Below the pieces are notes generated by a model, which worked only from the letters and a program-made list of their open reading frames with translations, searched no databases and was not told the origin of the DNA. The translations under genes and the position numbers were made by a program. Source: Sphingorhabdus sp. EL138 (GTDB lineage: Bacteria; Pseudomonadota; Alphaproteobacteria; Sphingomonadales; Sphingomonadaceae). From it: DNA of 64,000 nt. The stretch lies in the NCBI RefSeq assembly GCF_945862485.1, contig NZ_CAMAYF010000008.1, positions 16,952-80,951 on the forward strand, read 5' to 3'. Positions within the stretch are counted from its first letter, which is position 1. Every line of letters begins with the position of its first letter. Positions 63,836-64,000 of the stretch are shown here, piece by piece.

Positions 63836-64000
63836 ATTTTACACGTTTTTACTTTCCTACAAATAACCAGATAGGTTATCTGATTCGCGTCATGCAGGCT
63901 GCGGTCTAGAACGTGGGTCGGGATGATGGGAACGCTGGCGTGGAAACATGCTGGCACGGCCGGCGCGATAGGGTGTTTGCTTCTGCCTTTTAAAAGGGCC

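Noticed and set aside
63923-64000. Open frame MMGTLAWKHAGTAG running off the right edge
   Set aside because: Only about 26 codons are visible, with no family signal; it may be a real gene start but cannot be supported from this window.

Overview
The window is core chromosome of an alphaproteobacterium, most likely a sphingomonad (Sphingomonadaceae or a close relative). The pointers are the GcrA cell-cycle regulator, split b/b' F0 ATP synthase subunits in an atpI-atpB-atpE-atpF'-atpF cluster, a petABC bc1 operon, a mitochondrial-type SUV3 RNA helicase, the ispH-thrB(kinase-fold)-rnhA operon, scpAB-tatABC downstream of nagZ and argS, and a class II DAHP synthase. The genus assignment is inference. 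Coding density is very high, with many 1-4 bp start/stop overlaps. I found no phage, insertion sequence, CRISPR array, toxin-antitoxin pair or recognisable defence system.

Layout. 1-2.9 kb: the end of a complex I NDUFS4-type gene, a Nudix hydrolase, and a LemA-TPM-TPM envelope operon. 3-8.5 kb: a secreted serine hydrolase and a complete polyamine-type ABC importer (binding lipoprotein, two permeases, ATPase). 8.5-12.8 kb: a tandem FKBP, a putrescine-type aminotransferase, a PuuD-like gamma-glutamyl hydrolase and isovaleryl-CoA dehydrogenase. With the importer this suggests a polyamine uptake and catabolism locus. 12.9-17.7 kb: a ferredoxin reductase, the SUV3 helicase, an S4 protein and ferredoxin FdxA. 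17.7-22.7 kb: an old-yellow-enzyme homologue, lipB, a membrane protein, a GNAT, hemF and trmL. 22.8-25.8 kb: tRNA-Gly and the bc1 operon. 26-30.8 kb: aroG, an atypical orphan response regulator behind a phased TTAC array, tRNA-Gln, ilvE, a MarR regulator, hisE and a HIT protein. 30.9-34.4 kb: an amino acid permease, a Bcr-type exporter and radC. 34.4-37.4 kb: a 379 bp gene-free stretch with a likely structured RNA, then the F0 cluster.

37.5-40.5 kb: uvrC, a small WYL-like orphan and recO. 40.6-44.1 kb: leuB, metZ, apaG and a LysR regulator, with two related inverted-repeat elements. 44.2-47 kb: parE and gcrA. 47-53.8 kb: an ABC-2 permease, a DUF2147 protein, maleylacetoacetate isomerase, a MarR regulator, a secreted caspase-like (C13) protein, a fumarylacetoacetate-hydrolase family enzyme, an alpha/beta hydrolase and an FAD oxidoreductase. 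53.7-56.1 kb: rnhA, thrB and ispH. 56.2-63.8 kb: a lipoprotein, argS, a SPOR protein, a DUF1993 protein, nagZ, scpA, scpB and tatABC.

No large novel gene system is evident. The signals most worth following are the 10-bp-phased TTAC array in front of a degenerate response regulator, the structured and terminated RNA candidate upstream of atpI, an 18-bp sequence shared by two convergent gene junctions, the family of inverted-repeat elements, and several odd proteins (a duplicated FKBP, a C13 protease, and low-complexity N-terminal extensions on Rieske and AtpF). All calls come from reading the sequence and the supplied ORF translations; no database search was run.
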